64,000 nucleotides of DNA, from the NCBI GenBank assembly GCA_963733505.1, contig CAVTDW010000026.1, positions 218,342-282,341 on the forward strand. Reading direction: 5' to 3'. The DNA is from JALYXV01 sp963733505 (GTDB lineage Bacteria > Actinomycetota > Acidimicrobiia > Acidimicrobiales > Palsa-688). The position numbers and the translations under genes were made by a program. This document shows positions 36,621 to 44,748 of this stretch, piece by piece; the first letter of the stretch is position 1; the number at the start of each line of letters is the position of its first letter. Under the pieces are notes generated by a model that saw only the letters and a list, made by a program, of their open reading frames with translations, ran no database searches and was not told the DNA's origin.

Positions 36621-38183
36621 TTGGGTTGTTCCGCCGACCTGGAATCGAGTGGCCGCTTCCACCGTGACACGGGCCTGGGCCGCATGTTCCACCCCGGATC
36701 GGTCTCGTTGCGCGAGAACCGAGCGACCGACAGCCTCCACGTCGTGGTTCACCACGACCACATCGCAGCCCACGTCGACCGGGTGTCGCCCCTCCAGCTC
36801 CGCCCGGAGCGCCGGCCTCGCTACTCGTTGGGTCGAGCCGTCGCCCACAATCTGGCCGGGATGGCCCAGGACCTGATGCGCCTCCTGCGGGGCCGCCAGG
36901 GCGATCATCGAGCCGCCCTGTCCTGCCGCTGGGTGTGGGATTCGGCGCGCCGTGTGGCCGACCCCAACGATCTGCTCGACCCGTCGGTGTCGGCGTGGAG
37001 CCTGCAACTCGAGGCTCGGGTCACGGGAACCCTGGATGCGACGCGACTGCGCGCCGCGCTGGCTGAGGTCCTGGGTGACACGGCCGCCGACCACGAGGTG
37101 CTGCACGTCGTCGAGTGCCCCGACGATGCCGCCGTCGACTCGACCAGAACCCAACTGCAGGCGGCGCCGGTTCGGGTATCAGACTGGCCACCGCTGAACG
37201 CCCGGTTGGCCCGGCACCCCGGCGGGGACGTTCTCATGCTCAACATCAACCACGCCGCCAGCGACGGCGTCGGCGCGTTGCGCATTTTGCGGTCGATCGC
37301 CCAGGCCTACGCGGGGGACGCCGATCGCGATCCGATACCGACCTTCCTCGCGGTCGGCGACGTGCCGGTGATCCCTGCCTCTGCGCCCGTGTCCCGTTGG
37401 AAGGCCGGGTACCTGTCGACGCTGGAGAACGTTCGCGACCTCCTGGCGCCGCCCGCCCAGCTGGCCCCAGATCAGGCTGGTGACGACCCTGGCTATGGCT
37501 TTCACCTCGTGCGCCTGTCGGCGGACGACACCCGCCGGATCATCGATCCCGACCGTCCTGGCCGGAGCCGCAATGTCCTGCTGACGGCGCTGCATCTGGC
37601 CATCGGCGACTGGAACGAACAGCACGGGTCGCCCGGCCAGCGCATCGGTGTCTTGGTCCAGGTCAACCTCCGACCACCGACGTGGCGCGACGAGACGGTC
37701 GGCAACTTCTCGGTGACCGCCCGGGTGTCGACGAGCCGCCGGCACCGACGCGATCAGCGGGCGGCGCTGGCCGCTATTACCGCGCAGACCACCCGAAACA
37801 AGCGCACTCGCAGCGGGATTGCCCTGATTGCCGGACTCGACCGGTCCGGATTGTTACCCCTGTGGGCCAAACAATCGCTTGTCGTGCTCCAGCCGCTCAC
37901 CCGGAATCGATTGATCGATACCGCCATGCTGAGCAACCTGGGCCTGGTCGACCAGCCGCCGTCATTTGGTCCCGACGCCGGGGACACGGTCGATATCTGG
38001 TTCTCGGCACCGAGCCGGGCGCCACGGACGGTATGTATCGGCGCCGTGACCGTCGCAGGACGGTTGCATCTCGTCGTTCGTTATCCCAATCGTGTGTGGG
38101 GGGCCGATGCCGCCCAGCGTTTCGCCGACTGTTATCGAGGCAAACTCCTGGGCGTTGCGAGGAATCTTCCGAGCCGACGATGA
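36621..38183 (+). CDS. Condensation/acyltransferase-like protein
   Basis: About 520 residues from TTG 36621; ATG 36684 gives 499. NINHAASDGVGALR contains the HxxxD catalytic motif of CoA-dependent acyltransferases and NRPS condensation domains, and later VGNFSVTARV fits the second half. It is a stand-alone enzyme without a carrier domain nearby, like PapA- or wax-ester-type acyltransferases, but the substrate is unknown. It follows DUF427 by 126 bases. Confidence 0.78.
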   Translation: MGCSADLESSGRFHRDTGLGRMFHPGSVSLRENRATDSLHVVVHHDHIAAHVDRVSPLQLRPERRPRYSLGRAVAHNLAGMAQDLMRLLRGRQGDHRAALSCRWVWDSARRVADPNDLLDPSVSAWSLQLEARVTGTLDATRLRAALAEVLGDTAADHEVLHVVECPDDAAVDSTRTQLQAAPVRVSDWPPLNARLARHPGGDVLMLNINHAASDGVGALRILRSIAQAYAGDADRDPIPTFLAVGDVPVIPASAPVSRWKAGYLSTLENVRDLLAPPAQLAPDQAGDDPGYGFHLVRLSADDTRRIIDPDRPGRSRNVLLTALHLAIGDWNEQHGSPGQRIGVLVQVNLRPPTWRDETVGNFSVTARVSTSRRHRRDQRAALAAITAQTTRNKRTRSGIALIAGLDRSGLLPLWAKQSLVVLQPLTRNRLIDTAMLSNLGLVDQPPSFGPDAGDTVDIWFSAPSRAPRTVCIGAVTVAGRLHLVVRYPNRVWGADAAQRFADCYRGKLLGVARNLPSRR

Positions 38184-38309
38184 GCCTGGTCGGCCGGTCA
38201 GGACGGGTCGGCAGCTCGCCCGTGCCCTTGCGCGATCAGCGGCATTTGGCCAGCTCCAGCACGGTACCCGGTGACGAGCATTCCTGCAGCGGCAAACGGA
38301 GTCTTCTGT

Positions 38310-39386
38310 TCAGCCAAGAGTTCCGTGGCGCTCCCTGAATGACCTGCGGGGTCGATGGCTGTGTTTGGGTTGGTGATCGCCCCAGGTCCAGCCTGGGACT
38401 GCTTCCAGCTTGGCGATCTGCCACCGCTTCAATCGCTGGTGGCGGTATGCGTTGCGTTGCACATTGCGCCATACCCGTAAGCGGTCCTTCTTCAGGGCCT
38501 TTCGCCTGGTGGGCGCGTCGGGTTCGTCGAACTCTTGCATCGTTGTACTTAAGGTCGCGAGTGTGTCGGACCAGTTGACGATTTTCACGGCTTGTGCTTC
38601 TCTGGAGATCTCTCGCAATGCCGTTGACAGCCACTTGCGGGGGGCTCGTCGGATGAGGCTATCGGGGCCGTCGGTGACGGTGCACCTGACTATTGGGCGA
38701 AGTACGGGTGGCATCAGGGCTGCAGCGAACAGGGAGCCGATTGCCAGCTCTGATAGTGGCGTGTGTGCCAGTGGGCCGTGCCAGTAGTGATAAAGCAGAG
38801 TAATGAGGAGTAGCATTCCAACCGACATTCGCGGTACCCAGCGGACGATAATATCGTCCACTGCGTCCCAGCGTCGGTTCGTTTTGAGTCTAAGTTGATA
38901 CTGCCAGGACGGGATTCCGACTAGTACTCCAAGAAACAGGGCGTTCCCGATGACATTTATGAAGCCGGGTGTGTGTAGAGGAAGGATCGTGCGTAGCGCA
39001 GTTGTGAATGATTGGGTGGCGGTGAGGGCGAAAATAGGTTCTCCCGCGGCGAGGAGACCGAATGCGGCGACTACGAATACTGCCGCGACGGATCGACGGA
39101 CAACCAATAGTTGCACCGTGACGTCATAGGCGAAGGCGACCAGGGCTCCAAAAGAGCCAAGGGTGAGAATCAGTACGACGGTGACCGCGACGGGGTCGCG
39201 GGGCCACAGCCTTAAGACGGTACTGGCTGCGAACCAAGCGATAGCGGCCGCGACGGCAACGGAAATCCGGTGATGTCGGAGGAATGGGGGCTGCGAAGTG
39301 GAGGTTGTTTCTTCCTTGTCGGGGACGGGCTGGCGCGGGGAGCGGGATGCGCCGAACCGTTGCGCGTCAGTGGGATCGGTGGTCAT
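38310..39386 (-). CDS. Membrane protein with helicase-associated-like C-terminal domain
   Basis: About 358 residues from ATG 39386. Six or so hydrophobic segments occupy residues 40-230. The C-terminal 60 residues contain LRVWRNVQRNAYRHQRLKRW followed by QIAKLEAVPGWTW, matching the helicase-associated (HA) repeat pattern of conserved W, QR, Y and a final GWxW. A DNA-associated domain on a membrane protein is odd. The gene is visibly less GC-rich than its neighbours, suggesting transfer. No function is assigned. Confidence 0.65.
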   Translation of the reverse strand: MTTDPTDAQRFGASRSPRQPVPDKEETTSTSQPPFLRHHRISVAVAAAIAWFAASTVLRLWPRDPVAVTVVLILTLGSFGALVAFAYDVTVQLLVVRRSVAAVFVVAAFGLLAAGEPIFALTATQSFTTALRTILPLHTPGFINVIGNALFLGVLVGIPSWQYQLRLKTNRRWDAVDDIIVRWVPRMSVGMLLLITLLYHYWHGPLAHTPLSELAIGSLFAAALMPPVLRPIVRCTVTDGPDSLIRRAPRKWLSTALREISREAQAVKIVNWSDTLATLSTTMQEFDEPDAPTRRKALKKDRLRVWRNVQRNAYRHQRLKRWQIAKLEAVPGWTWGDHQPKHSHRPRRSFRERHGTLG

Positions 39387-39419
39387 GCTCCGAAGACTAG
39401 AGACGGGGTGAGACACTGT

Positions 39420-39821
39420 CCGGGGGAGAGAGCAGCCGAGGTTCGCAGGGCGGACCAGCCGAGGGTGAACATGTCGACCCAGTCGATGCTGTGATTGTCC
39501 GATCGGATCGCGCCGATCATTTGGTGTAACTGCGGCCCTGGCCCTTCGTGGACCTCGATGACAGTGCGGCCACCGGTGAACGCAACCGACGGAGAGGAGC
39601 CGGTGCCGGAGCCGTGGACTTCGACCACGGACCCCTTTGCCCGCGAAGGCCACCGACGGGTCGAGACCGTTCTCCCATGTGTCGTGCTTGCCCCACGAGA
39701 TCCCCTGGTCTCGACATTGTCCGTATCCGAACGAGAAGCAGCAGCTGGTTGCCCACGATGGAACGAACCCGCCGGTTTCTGGAGGCTGGTTACCACCGGG
39801 TTGCATCCAGCTGACCCACAA
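39420..39821 (-). pseudogene. Remnant of a beta-propeller-like VVEVH repeat protein
   Basis: On the minus strand one frame reads WGKHDTWENGLDPSVAFAGKG and the next frame continues with SVVEVHGSGTGSSPSVAFTG and TVIEVHEGPGPQ. These are NPSVAL...VVEVH repeats known from bacterial surface propeller-like proteins. One extra base in the C4 run (39632-39635) causes the shift, and no proper start or full repeat set is present. It lies between the HA-like membrane protein and the NlpC gene. Confidence 0.6.
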
Positions 39822-39917
39822 AGCCGCCGCGAGCGGGCGGAGATGGCATGGGTTGCTCGATAGACGCCCGAGTTGGGTCGCCGAATATCGCCCAGATGCG
39901 ATCCCGGCGGCGCTGCT

Positions 39918-40661
39918 TCAGGTAACCGCCATGCTCCACGCCGCCCGCCAGGTGTCGAGTCCGACCCCGCCGTCGACTTCGAGCCCTTTCTCCTTCTGGA
40001 AATCCCGGCAAACGGTGGATGTGGCGTCGTCGAATCGTCCAGTGGCGTCGAGATGCCAACCGCGGGTGATCATGCGTTGCTGCCACGGCACAAACGCCGC
40101 TCGGTCGGCGGCCGACTCGAACCCGGAATGATTGCGCGGATCCTGCGACGGTGGCCCGAACCAATGGCCGGCAGGCAGCGGAAACGGGACTTCGTCAACA
40201 ATCGCCGCCGGCTCGTCGAGGCCGAGGCCGCGCAGGAACGTGACCGGCGCCGCATGGGCTGCCGTTTCGGTGGACAGCCGCAGCCGAAGCGGACCCGCCT
40301 CCTGCCCATGGCTTACGACGAGCGGATCTGATCCCGCTTCGACGATCACGACCACATGGTCGCCCGTGCCCGGTCCCAGTACGACGAGGTCACCCGGCAA
40401 CGCCTCACCCGCCGAAATGTGCGGGAGGTGCCCGAGCAGGGTCCCGGTGAAACCGCTGCCGTTGTAAGCGACGCCATTGGGGTCGGGCGCCCCCGACCAT
40501 GCGTAGCACAGGGTCACGAAACCTGAACAGTCAGTCGACAACGGCAGCTTGCCGGGAGTACCCAGACCATCGATCGGGCGGAGTTGCTGGTAGTGGATCT
40601 GGGGCTCGTTGTCGACACCCCACAAGGCGTGCTCGACGATCATGCTGCGGAGGTCAGACAT
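39918..40661 (-). CDS. NlpC/P60-type lysin with peptidoglycan-binding domain
   Basis: About 247 residues. The Cys nucleophile is in TDCSGFVTLCYAW and the His in GTGDHVVVIVEAG. A C-terminal peptidoglycan-binding-like domain (RAAFVPWQQRMITRGWHLDA, then DFQKEKGLEVDGGVG) follows from about residue 180. No signal peptide is present, unlike secreted cell-wall hydrolases, so it resembles phage endolysins. A small two-helix membrane protein lies 155 bases upstream on the same strand. Confidence 0.85.
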   Translation of the reverse strand: MSDLRSMIVEHALWGVDNEPQIHYQQLRPIDGLGTPGKLPLSTDCSGFVTLCYAWSGAPDPNGVAYNGSGFTGTLLGHLPHISAGEALPGDLVVLGPGTGDHVVVIVEAGSDPLVVSHGQEAGPLRLRLSTETAAHAAPVTFLRGLGLDEPAAIVDEVPFPLPAGHWFGPPSQDPRNHSGFESAADRAAFVPWQQRMITRGWHLDATGRFDDATSTVCRDFQKEKGLEVDGGVGLDTWRAAWSMAVT

Positions 40662-40816
40662 GTCGGTCCATTTCGTCTAGCCAGGAGGGTTCCTGCTGGG
40701 GCGATTTACCGATCGCAGTGTGCCACGTCTGAGCAATATGTCCAGTTCAATTATCCGAATGGGCAACTTTGGCGCAGCCGCACCGACCCGCCGCCTTGGC
40801 GCTCACGGCCCCGGCG

Positions 40817-41008
40817 CTAGCGACCCCGCCGGCTGGCGATGATGCGACTGATGATGAACGCGATCACGAATGTGACCAGGCCCACCACCACTCCTCCGAC
40901 TATCGCGGCGACCGCGCTGGTCCCGGTGGCGAGCGCGATCACCAGGTAAATTGCGGCTGCGACCGCTCCCGAGATCAGGTTGCCGGTGGTCGAGGTATTC
41001 ATTCGCAA
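40817..41008 (-). CDS. Small two-helix membrane protein
   Basis: 63 residues with two membrane helices (ISGAVAAAIYLVIALATG; AAIVGGVVVGLVTFVIAFII) and a basic end (RIIASRRGR). The ribosome-binding site AGGAGG at 41021-41016 is seven bases before TTG 41008 and 13 before ATG 41002, so TTG is the better start. The shape is holin-like, and an NlpC/P60 lysin follows, but many actinobacterial membrane peptides look like this. Confidence 0.7.
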   Translation of the reverse strand: MRMNTSTTGNLISGAVAAAIYLVIALATGTSAVAAIVGGVVVGLVTFVIAFIISRIIASRRGR

Positions 41009-41149
41009 CTTCGTTCCTCCTGTGTGATGGTGGTGGTGGCCGCCAAATCGAGGTCGGGCCGAACGATGCCCGCTTGGTCGCCTATGTCAGGCCGGACGTT
41101 CGTCGGGACCTGCGCGCTCCTGTCGCCCCTTTTGGCGCGGCCGTTCCGA

Positions 41150-41947
41150 TCAGTCGTAATTGCGAATGGTGCGGACGTTCAGGGCAACCATGACGAAGCC
41201 GGCAACTGCGACCACGGCGAAGCCTCGTCCGATCTTCGTCCAATCGAGGTCGTCGAGTATGAGCGACCGCAGCCCTTCCATGATGTAGGTGACCGGATTG
41301 AAGGTGGCCGCAATCTCCATCGGCCGAGTCAGCTTGTCGCGAGGAACGAAGTTCGGCGTCAAGAAAAGCAAAGGAAAGAAAATGAGCGATCCCGATTGGG
41401 TGGCGGCGGCACTGCGCGTCTTCAGCGCGATCAGCTGCACGAATCCGGAGTACACCACCGCCCAAGAACCCGCCAGCAGGAGGAGCAGCACGAAGCCGAG
41501 AACGCCACTGGCGAGTGAGATGCCGAAAGGAAGGGCGATGAGCACGATCAATGCCGAAATGGCGACACTCTTCGTCGCTTCTGCAATAAGGCGACCGAGC
41601 ACAATGGCGCTCCGCGACACCGGCGAGGCCCGCAGCTTGTCAAAGTACCCACCCTCGATGTCTTCGACCAGGTACAAGGCGGCGCTCCCGAACGATGCGG
41701 CGAGGAGCAGGGCGCTGGGGACTTGGAACGCGGCGTAGTTCTGGCCTTTTAGGAACGACGTCGAGCCGGACGGGAAGATCCGGCCGGCCTGGCCGACGTT
41801 GACGACGAGGAAGAAGAGCGGGATGAATACCGTAGGAAACAACGACTCCGGGGTCCGCAGCACCTCACGAATGGCCCTCCGCCCGAGGACCCAGAACTGG
41901 GTCACCATTGCGACACCCGAAGCGGAGGATGCCTGGGTCGAGGTCAC
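41150..41947 (-). CDS. ABC-2 type exporter permease (DrrB-like)
   Basis: About 265 residues with six predicted membrane helices. SPVSRSAIVLGRLIAEATK is a conserved ABC-2 segment, and FVPRDKLTRPMEIAATFNPVTYIMEGLR near the end is typical (given here as two adjoining parts FVPRDKLT and FNPVTYIMEGLR). GTG 41947 overlaps the ATPase stop as GTGA. With the upstream ATPase it forms a DrrAB-like drug or lipid exporter. Confidence 0.92.
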   Translation of the reverse strand: MTSTQASSASGVAMVTQFWVLGRRAIREVLRTPESLFPTVFIPLFFLVVNVGQAGRIFPSGSTSFLKGQNYAAFQVPSALLLAASFGSAALYLVEDIEGGYFDKLRASPVSRSAIVLGRLIAEATKSVAISALIVLIALPFGISLASGVLGFVLLLLLAGSWAVVYSGFVQLIALKTRSAAATQSGSLIFFPLLFLTPNFVPRDKLTRPMEIAATFNPVTYIMEGLRSLILDDLDWTKIGRGFAVVAVAGFVMVALNVRTIRNYD

Positions 41948-42744
41948 GCCTGGACCTCCTGTACCTGCCCGGCGCTGCGTTCGCGGGTACGTCCGGTCGC
42001 GTCGAGGAAGACGTCGTCCAGAGACGGGTCTTGGGATAGAGACTTCCGCTGCCGAAGCTCGGCCTTCAGCTCCTCGGGCGTTCCCTCTCGCACGATGAGA
42101 CCTCCGTCGATGATCGCCAGCCGGTTGCAGAGCTGATCAGCTTCCTCCAGGTACTGAGTCGTCAAGAACACCGTCGTCCCCTGGGCGTTGATGCGTCGCA
42201 TCTCCTCCCACACGGTGAGCCGGCTGGCCGGGTCGAGCCCAGTCGTCGGCTCGTCCAAGAACAGGACCTGCGGCCGGTGTACGAGCGCCGACGCCAGATC
42301 GAGGCGGCGCTTCATTCCCCCGGAGTAACCCTTGATGCGCCGATCGGCGGCGTCGAGGAGATCCACCAGTTCAAGGAGTTCTTGGGCCCGGTCGGCGGCC
42401 TGGGACGAAGTGCTGCCGAACAACCGGGCCTGGAGAACGAGCAGCTCACGTCCGGTCTGGCGCGGGTCGAGCCCTACTTCCTGCAGCGCCACGCCGATGC
42501 CGCGACGGGCCGCATCGGGTTCGGCACTCACGTCGATCCCCGCCACGCGCGCCGAGCCCGATGTGATGGTCATCAAGGTGGTCAGCATTCGCACGGTGGT
42601 CGACTTCCCGGCGCCGTTGGGCCCGAGGAAACCGAATATCTCCCCTTCGTCCACCCGGAGGTCAACCCCCCGCACGGCGTCCACCGTGCCACCCCGGCCG
42701 CTGAACCGTTTGACCAGCTGGTTCGCCTCCACCGCGAGCGGCAT
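41944..42744 (-). CDS. ABC transporter ATP-binding protein (DrrA-like)
   Basis: About 266 residues. Walker A is GPNGAGKST, the signature YSGGMKRRLDLASAL, Walker B VLFLDEPTTGLDPASR and the switch His is replaced by Gln in TTQYLEEAD. The C-terminal ELRQRKSLSQDPSLDDVFLD is typical of DrrA. The partner permease follows with an overlap. It is transcribed away from nothing obvious; no regulator lies next to it. Confidence 0.94.
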   Translation of the reverse strand: MPLAVEANQLVKRFSGRGGTVDAVRGVDLRVDEGEIFGFLGPNGAGKSTTVRMLTTLMTITSGSARVAGIDVSAEPDAARRGIGVALQEVGLDPRQTGRELLVLQARLFGSTSSQAADRAQELLELVDLLDAADRRIKGYSGGMKRRLDLASALVHRPQVLFLDEPTTGLDPASRLTVWEEMRRINAQGTTVFLTTQYLEEADQLCNRLAIIDGGLIVREGTPEELKAELRQRKSLSQDPSLDDVFLDATGRTRERSAGQVQEVQA

Positions 42745-42803
42745 CCCCAGATCCTATCGTCAGTTTCGAGCGATTTTTAGAGCACAGCGACGCGACCCTT
42801 TGC

Positions 42804-43529
42804 TCAATGCCCGAGTCGATCGGCGAATCGCCTCGCGAATAGATATGCGTCGCCCGGCCAGCGGGCCGACACGTAGTTATCGTCTTCGACGACGAAAGCG
42901 GGGCCATCGTCGGCATCGGTCCCGCGCCTCCGGAGCACCCGCGGTCCGCGCACGAAGTCGGAGGCGTCGCGTAGGGCGTCTCGGACCTCGTCCTCCACGT
43001 ACTCGGGATACGTCCGGTAGTAGCGGCCCAGCCGCCACGCGGTAGTGAGATAAGCCGTCCGCTCCATGTACTTCGGCAGGCAGGTTGTCCGGCGCCCGTA
43101 CAGCAGGCTGTGACCGGTCGTCGGGTGGCGGGTACGGGCGAGGACCAGCACCCCGTGGCAGATGGCCCCGACCGGCCGGCCGAGCGCCCAGTACTCGGCG
43201 ACTTTGCGACGGAGGAGCTCACTCCCCAAGTACTGGCGCATGCCCGGGGCGTGCCCTCCCGCCAAGATCAGGCCGTCGAACGCCGCCGGTTCGACCTCCC
43301 CCCACGCCAGGGGCGTAGCGAACTGCACGTCGGCGCGCATCTCCGCATAGAACGCTTTGGGCTGGGCGGCCGCGCCGAGCCGCCCGAAGATGACGCCGTC
43401 GAGCAACCGCGGATCGGCGGCGGCTGGGGAGCCGCCCCGCTCAGTGGCGAATCGCACGACGTGACCAGCGCTCCGCAGCAGCCACCATGGCACCGCGACC
43501 TCAGTCACGTCGAAGTCGTGGTCGGGCAA
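42804..43529 (-). CDS. DJ-1/PfpI superfamily protein
   Basis: About 241 residues. The nucleophile elbow is VGAICHGVLVLA with Cys, and DGLILAGGHAPGMRQYLG is the oxyanion-side motif of the PfpI/Hsp31 branch. The only visible start, TTG 43529, cuts off part of the first strand (in-frame KVLIP lies just upstream before a stop), so a weak start or lost bases are possible. Members act as glyoxalases, chaperones or deglycases; the reaction here is not known. Confidence 0.85.
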   Translation of the reverse strand: MPDHDFDVTEVAVPWWLLRSAGHVVRFATERGGSPAAADPRLLDGVIFGRLGAAAQPKAFYAEMRADVQFATPLAWGEVEPAAFDGLILAGGHAPGMRQYLGSELLRRKVAEYWALGRPVGAICHGVLVLARTRHPTTGHSLLYGRRTTCLPKYMERTAYLTTAWRLGRYYRTYPEYVEDEVRDALRDASDFVRGPRVLRRRGTDADDGPAFVVEDDNYVSARWPGDAYLFARRFADRLGH

Positions 43530-43647
43530 GGGGATCAGAACCTTGGCGATCGCCTGACGCTACTGCCCTGACCGGGATCCTTGGCTGTGTCGGAGAGCCA
43601 CTAGCTCAGCCGGCTGATCGGACCGCTCCCGAACCCGCCGGCATGAA

Positions 43648-44097
43648 TCATCGGGTCCCTATATCGTGGATCACGACTGTGATAGAGGCGTCCGTGTTGC
43701 TCAAGGTTGGTGTCGCAAGGGCCCAGGTTTTTTCGAATGTCCACTTGTACGTGGTGGCTTCCGCAATTTCATGCCACGCCCCATTGTCCCAGTAGCGCCA
43801 ACTCGCCTGTGGGCCATAACCGGCCGCGTGCATATACTGCTGCAGCCCAACCGCGATATTACCCTGTCCCGACCCATATCCGAGATTTATCCACAACGCG
43901 TCTTCAACAAGAGAAGCAAACTGGGCGGATTCCGCCGCCGCGGTGGTGGAATCGAGATGACTCGCAAGCTTTTCCTTGGGTTGCGACGTAATCTCATCGG
44001 CCCAGTTCAGTGTCTGCGAGTCCCCAGCACCTACGTACCAGTTGTTGCGACCCCATTCGAACGATGAATCGTTGGTGTATGTGATCAATAGTCCCAT
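43648..44097 (-). CDS. Orphan protein, Trp/Tyr-rich
   Basis: About 149 residues, not recognised. It is rich in aromatic residues (EWGRNNWYVG, SWRYWDNGAWHE, YKWTFEKTW) and has alternating polarity that suggests beta strands. No signal peptide. ATG 44097 has GGAGGAG upstream. It lies 57 bases after the next gene in the same direction and shows lower GC than its surroundings. A toxin- or lectin-like fold is only a guess. Confidence 0.6.
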   Translation of the reverse strand: MGLLITYTNDSSFEWGRNNWYVGAGDSQTLNWADEITSQPKEKLASHLDSTTAAAESAQFASLVEDALWINLGYGSGQGNIAVGLQQYMHAAGYGPQASWRYWDNGAWHEIAEATTYKWTFEKTWALATPTLSNTDASITVVIHDIGTR

Positions 44098-44154
44098 TGG
44101 TCAGCTCCTCCACGTGGGCACGGTTTGTGATGCGATTCGCGGGTCCGGTCCTTC

Positions 44155-44517
44155 CTAGAGGGCCACCGCCTCTGCGAGCGCGAGACCCGCGTCTGCCAGA
44201 CATTCGAAAAGAGATGCAGCTTCGACCGAAGCCGCCGCGAAGATCTCGGTTCCTCCCAAGATGATACCGTCAGAAGCCTCAAACCACGCTTGAAGCTCCT
44301 CGACAGTCACCGCAAAGTCGTCTGGAAAGAAGTACCTTTTGTTTTCAACCATCCATTCGAGTCCGGACTTCATCCCATTCGCGAAGTTGATCGCAGCCGT
44401 GATGTTTCGTTGTAACCGAATCGCCTCGAAGCCTTCGACAAGGAGTTCGTAGAAACCAACCTCTTCGCCGTCCTTGGTTACGTAGGCGACTTTCCAAACC
44501 ATTTCCAAAGCGGGCAT
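44155..44517 (-). CDS. Orphan acidic protein paired with the Trp-rich protein
   Basis: About 120 residues, not recognised. It is acidic and probably helical (AINFANGMKSGLEWMVENKR; SVEAASLFECLADAGLALAE). ATG 44517 has a good AAGGAAGG ribosome-binding site. Together with the next gene it makes a two-gene unit of lower GC. The partner relation is inferred from spacing only. Confidence 0.6.
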   Translation of the reverse strand: MPALEMVWKVAYVTKDGEEVGFYELLVEGFEAIRLQRNITAAINFANGMKSGLEWMVENKRYFFPDDFAVTVEELQAWFEASDGIILGGTEIFAAASVEAASLFECLADAGLALAEAVAL

Positions 44518-44748
44518 CTGCGCGCCTTCCTTTCACGATGGATCGGTTGACGGTCGGCCGCATCTGTCCGCCGAGGCGCCGCGATGAGTGGTCGCCTGTC
44601 AAGGTAGTGCGAGATGTTGCGCGTGGCAAGATTCGCGGCAGCTCAGACCGACCATCGGAGCGTCCAAAGCTATGAAGACGTCCCCATCGGAGCCCAACGC
44701 TGCGGCCTGACGCTAGACGCGGTCAGCAGGCAGCGAAAGGATGTCGCA

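Noticed and set aside
38310..39821. N-terminal extension of the HA-like membrane protein to 39821
   Set aside because: The extra 145 residues belong to the decayed VVEVH repeat gene in that frame; ATG 39386 fits the membrane protein better.
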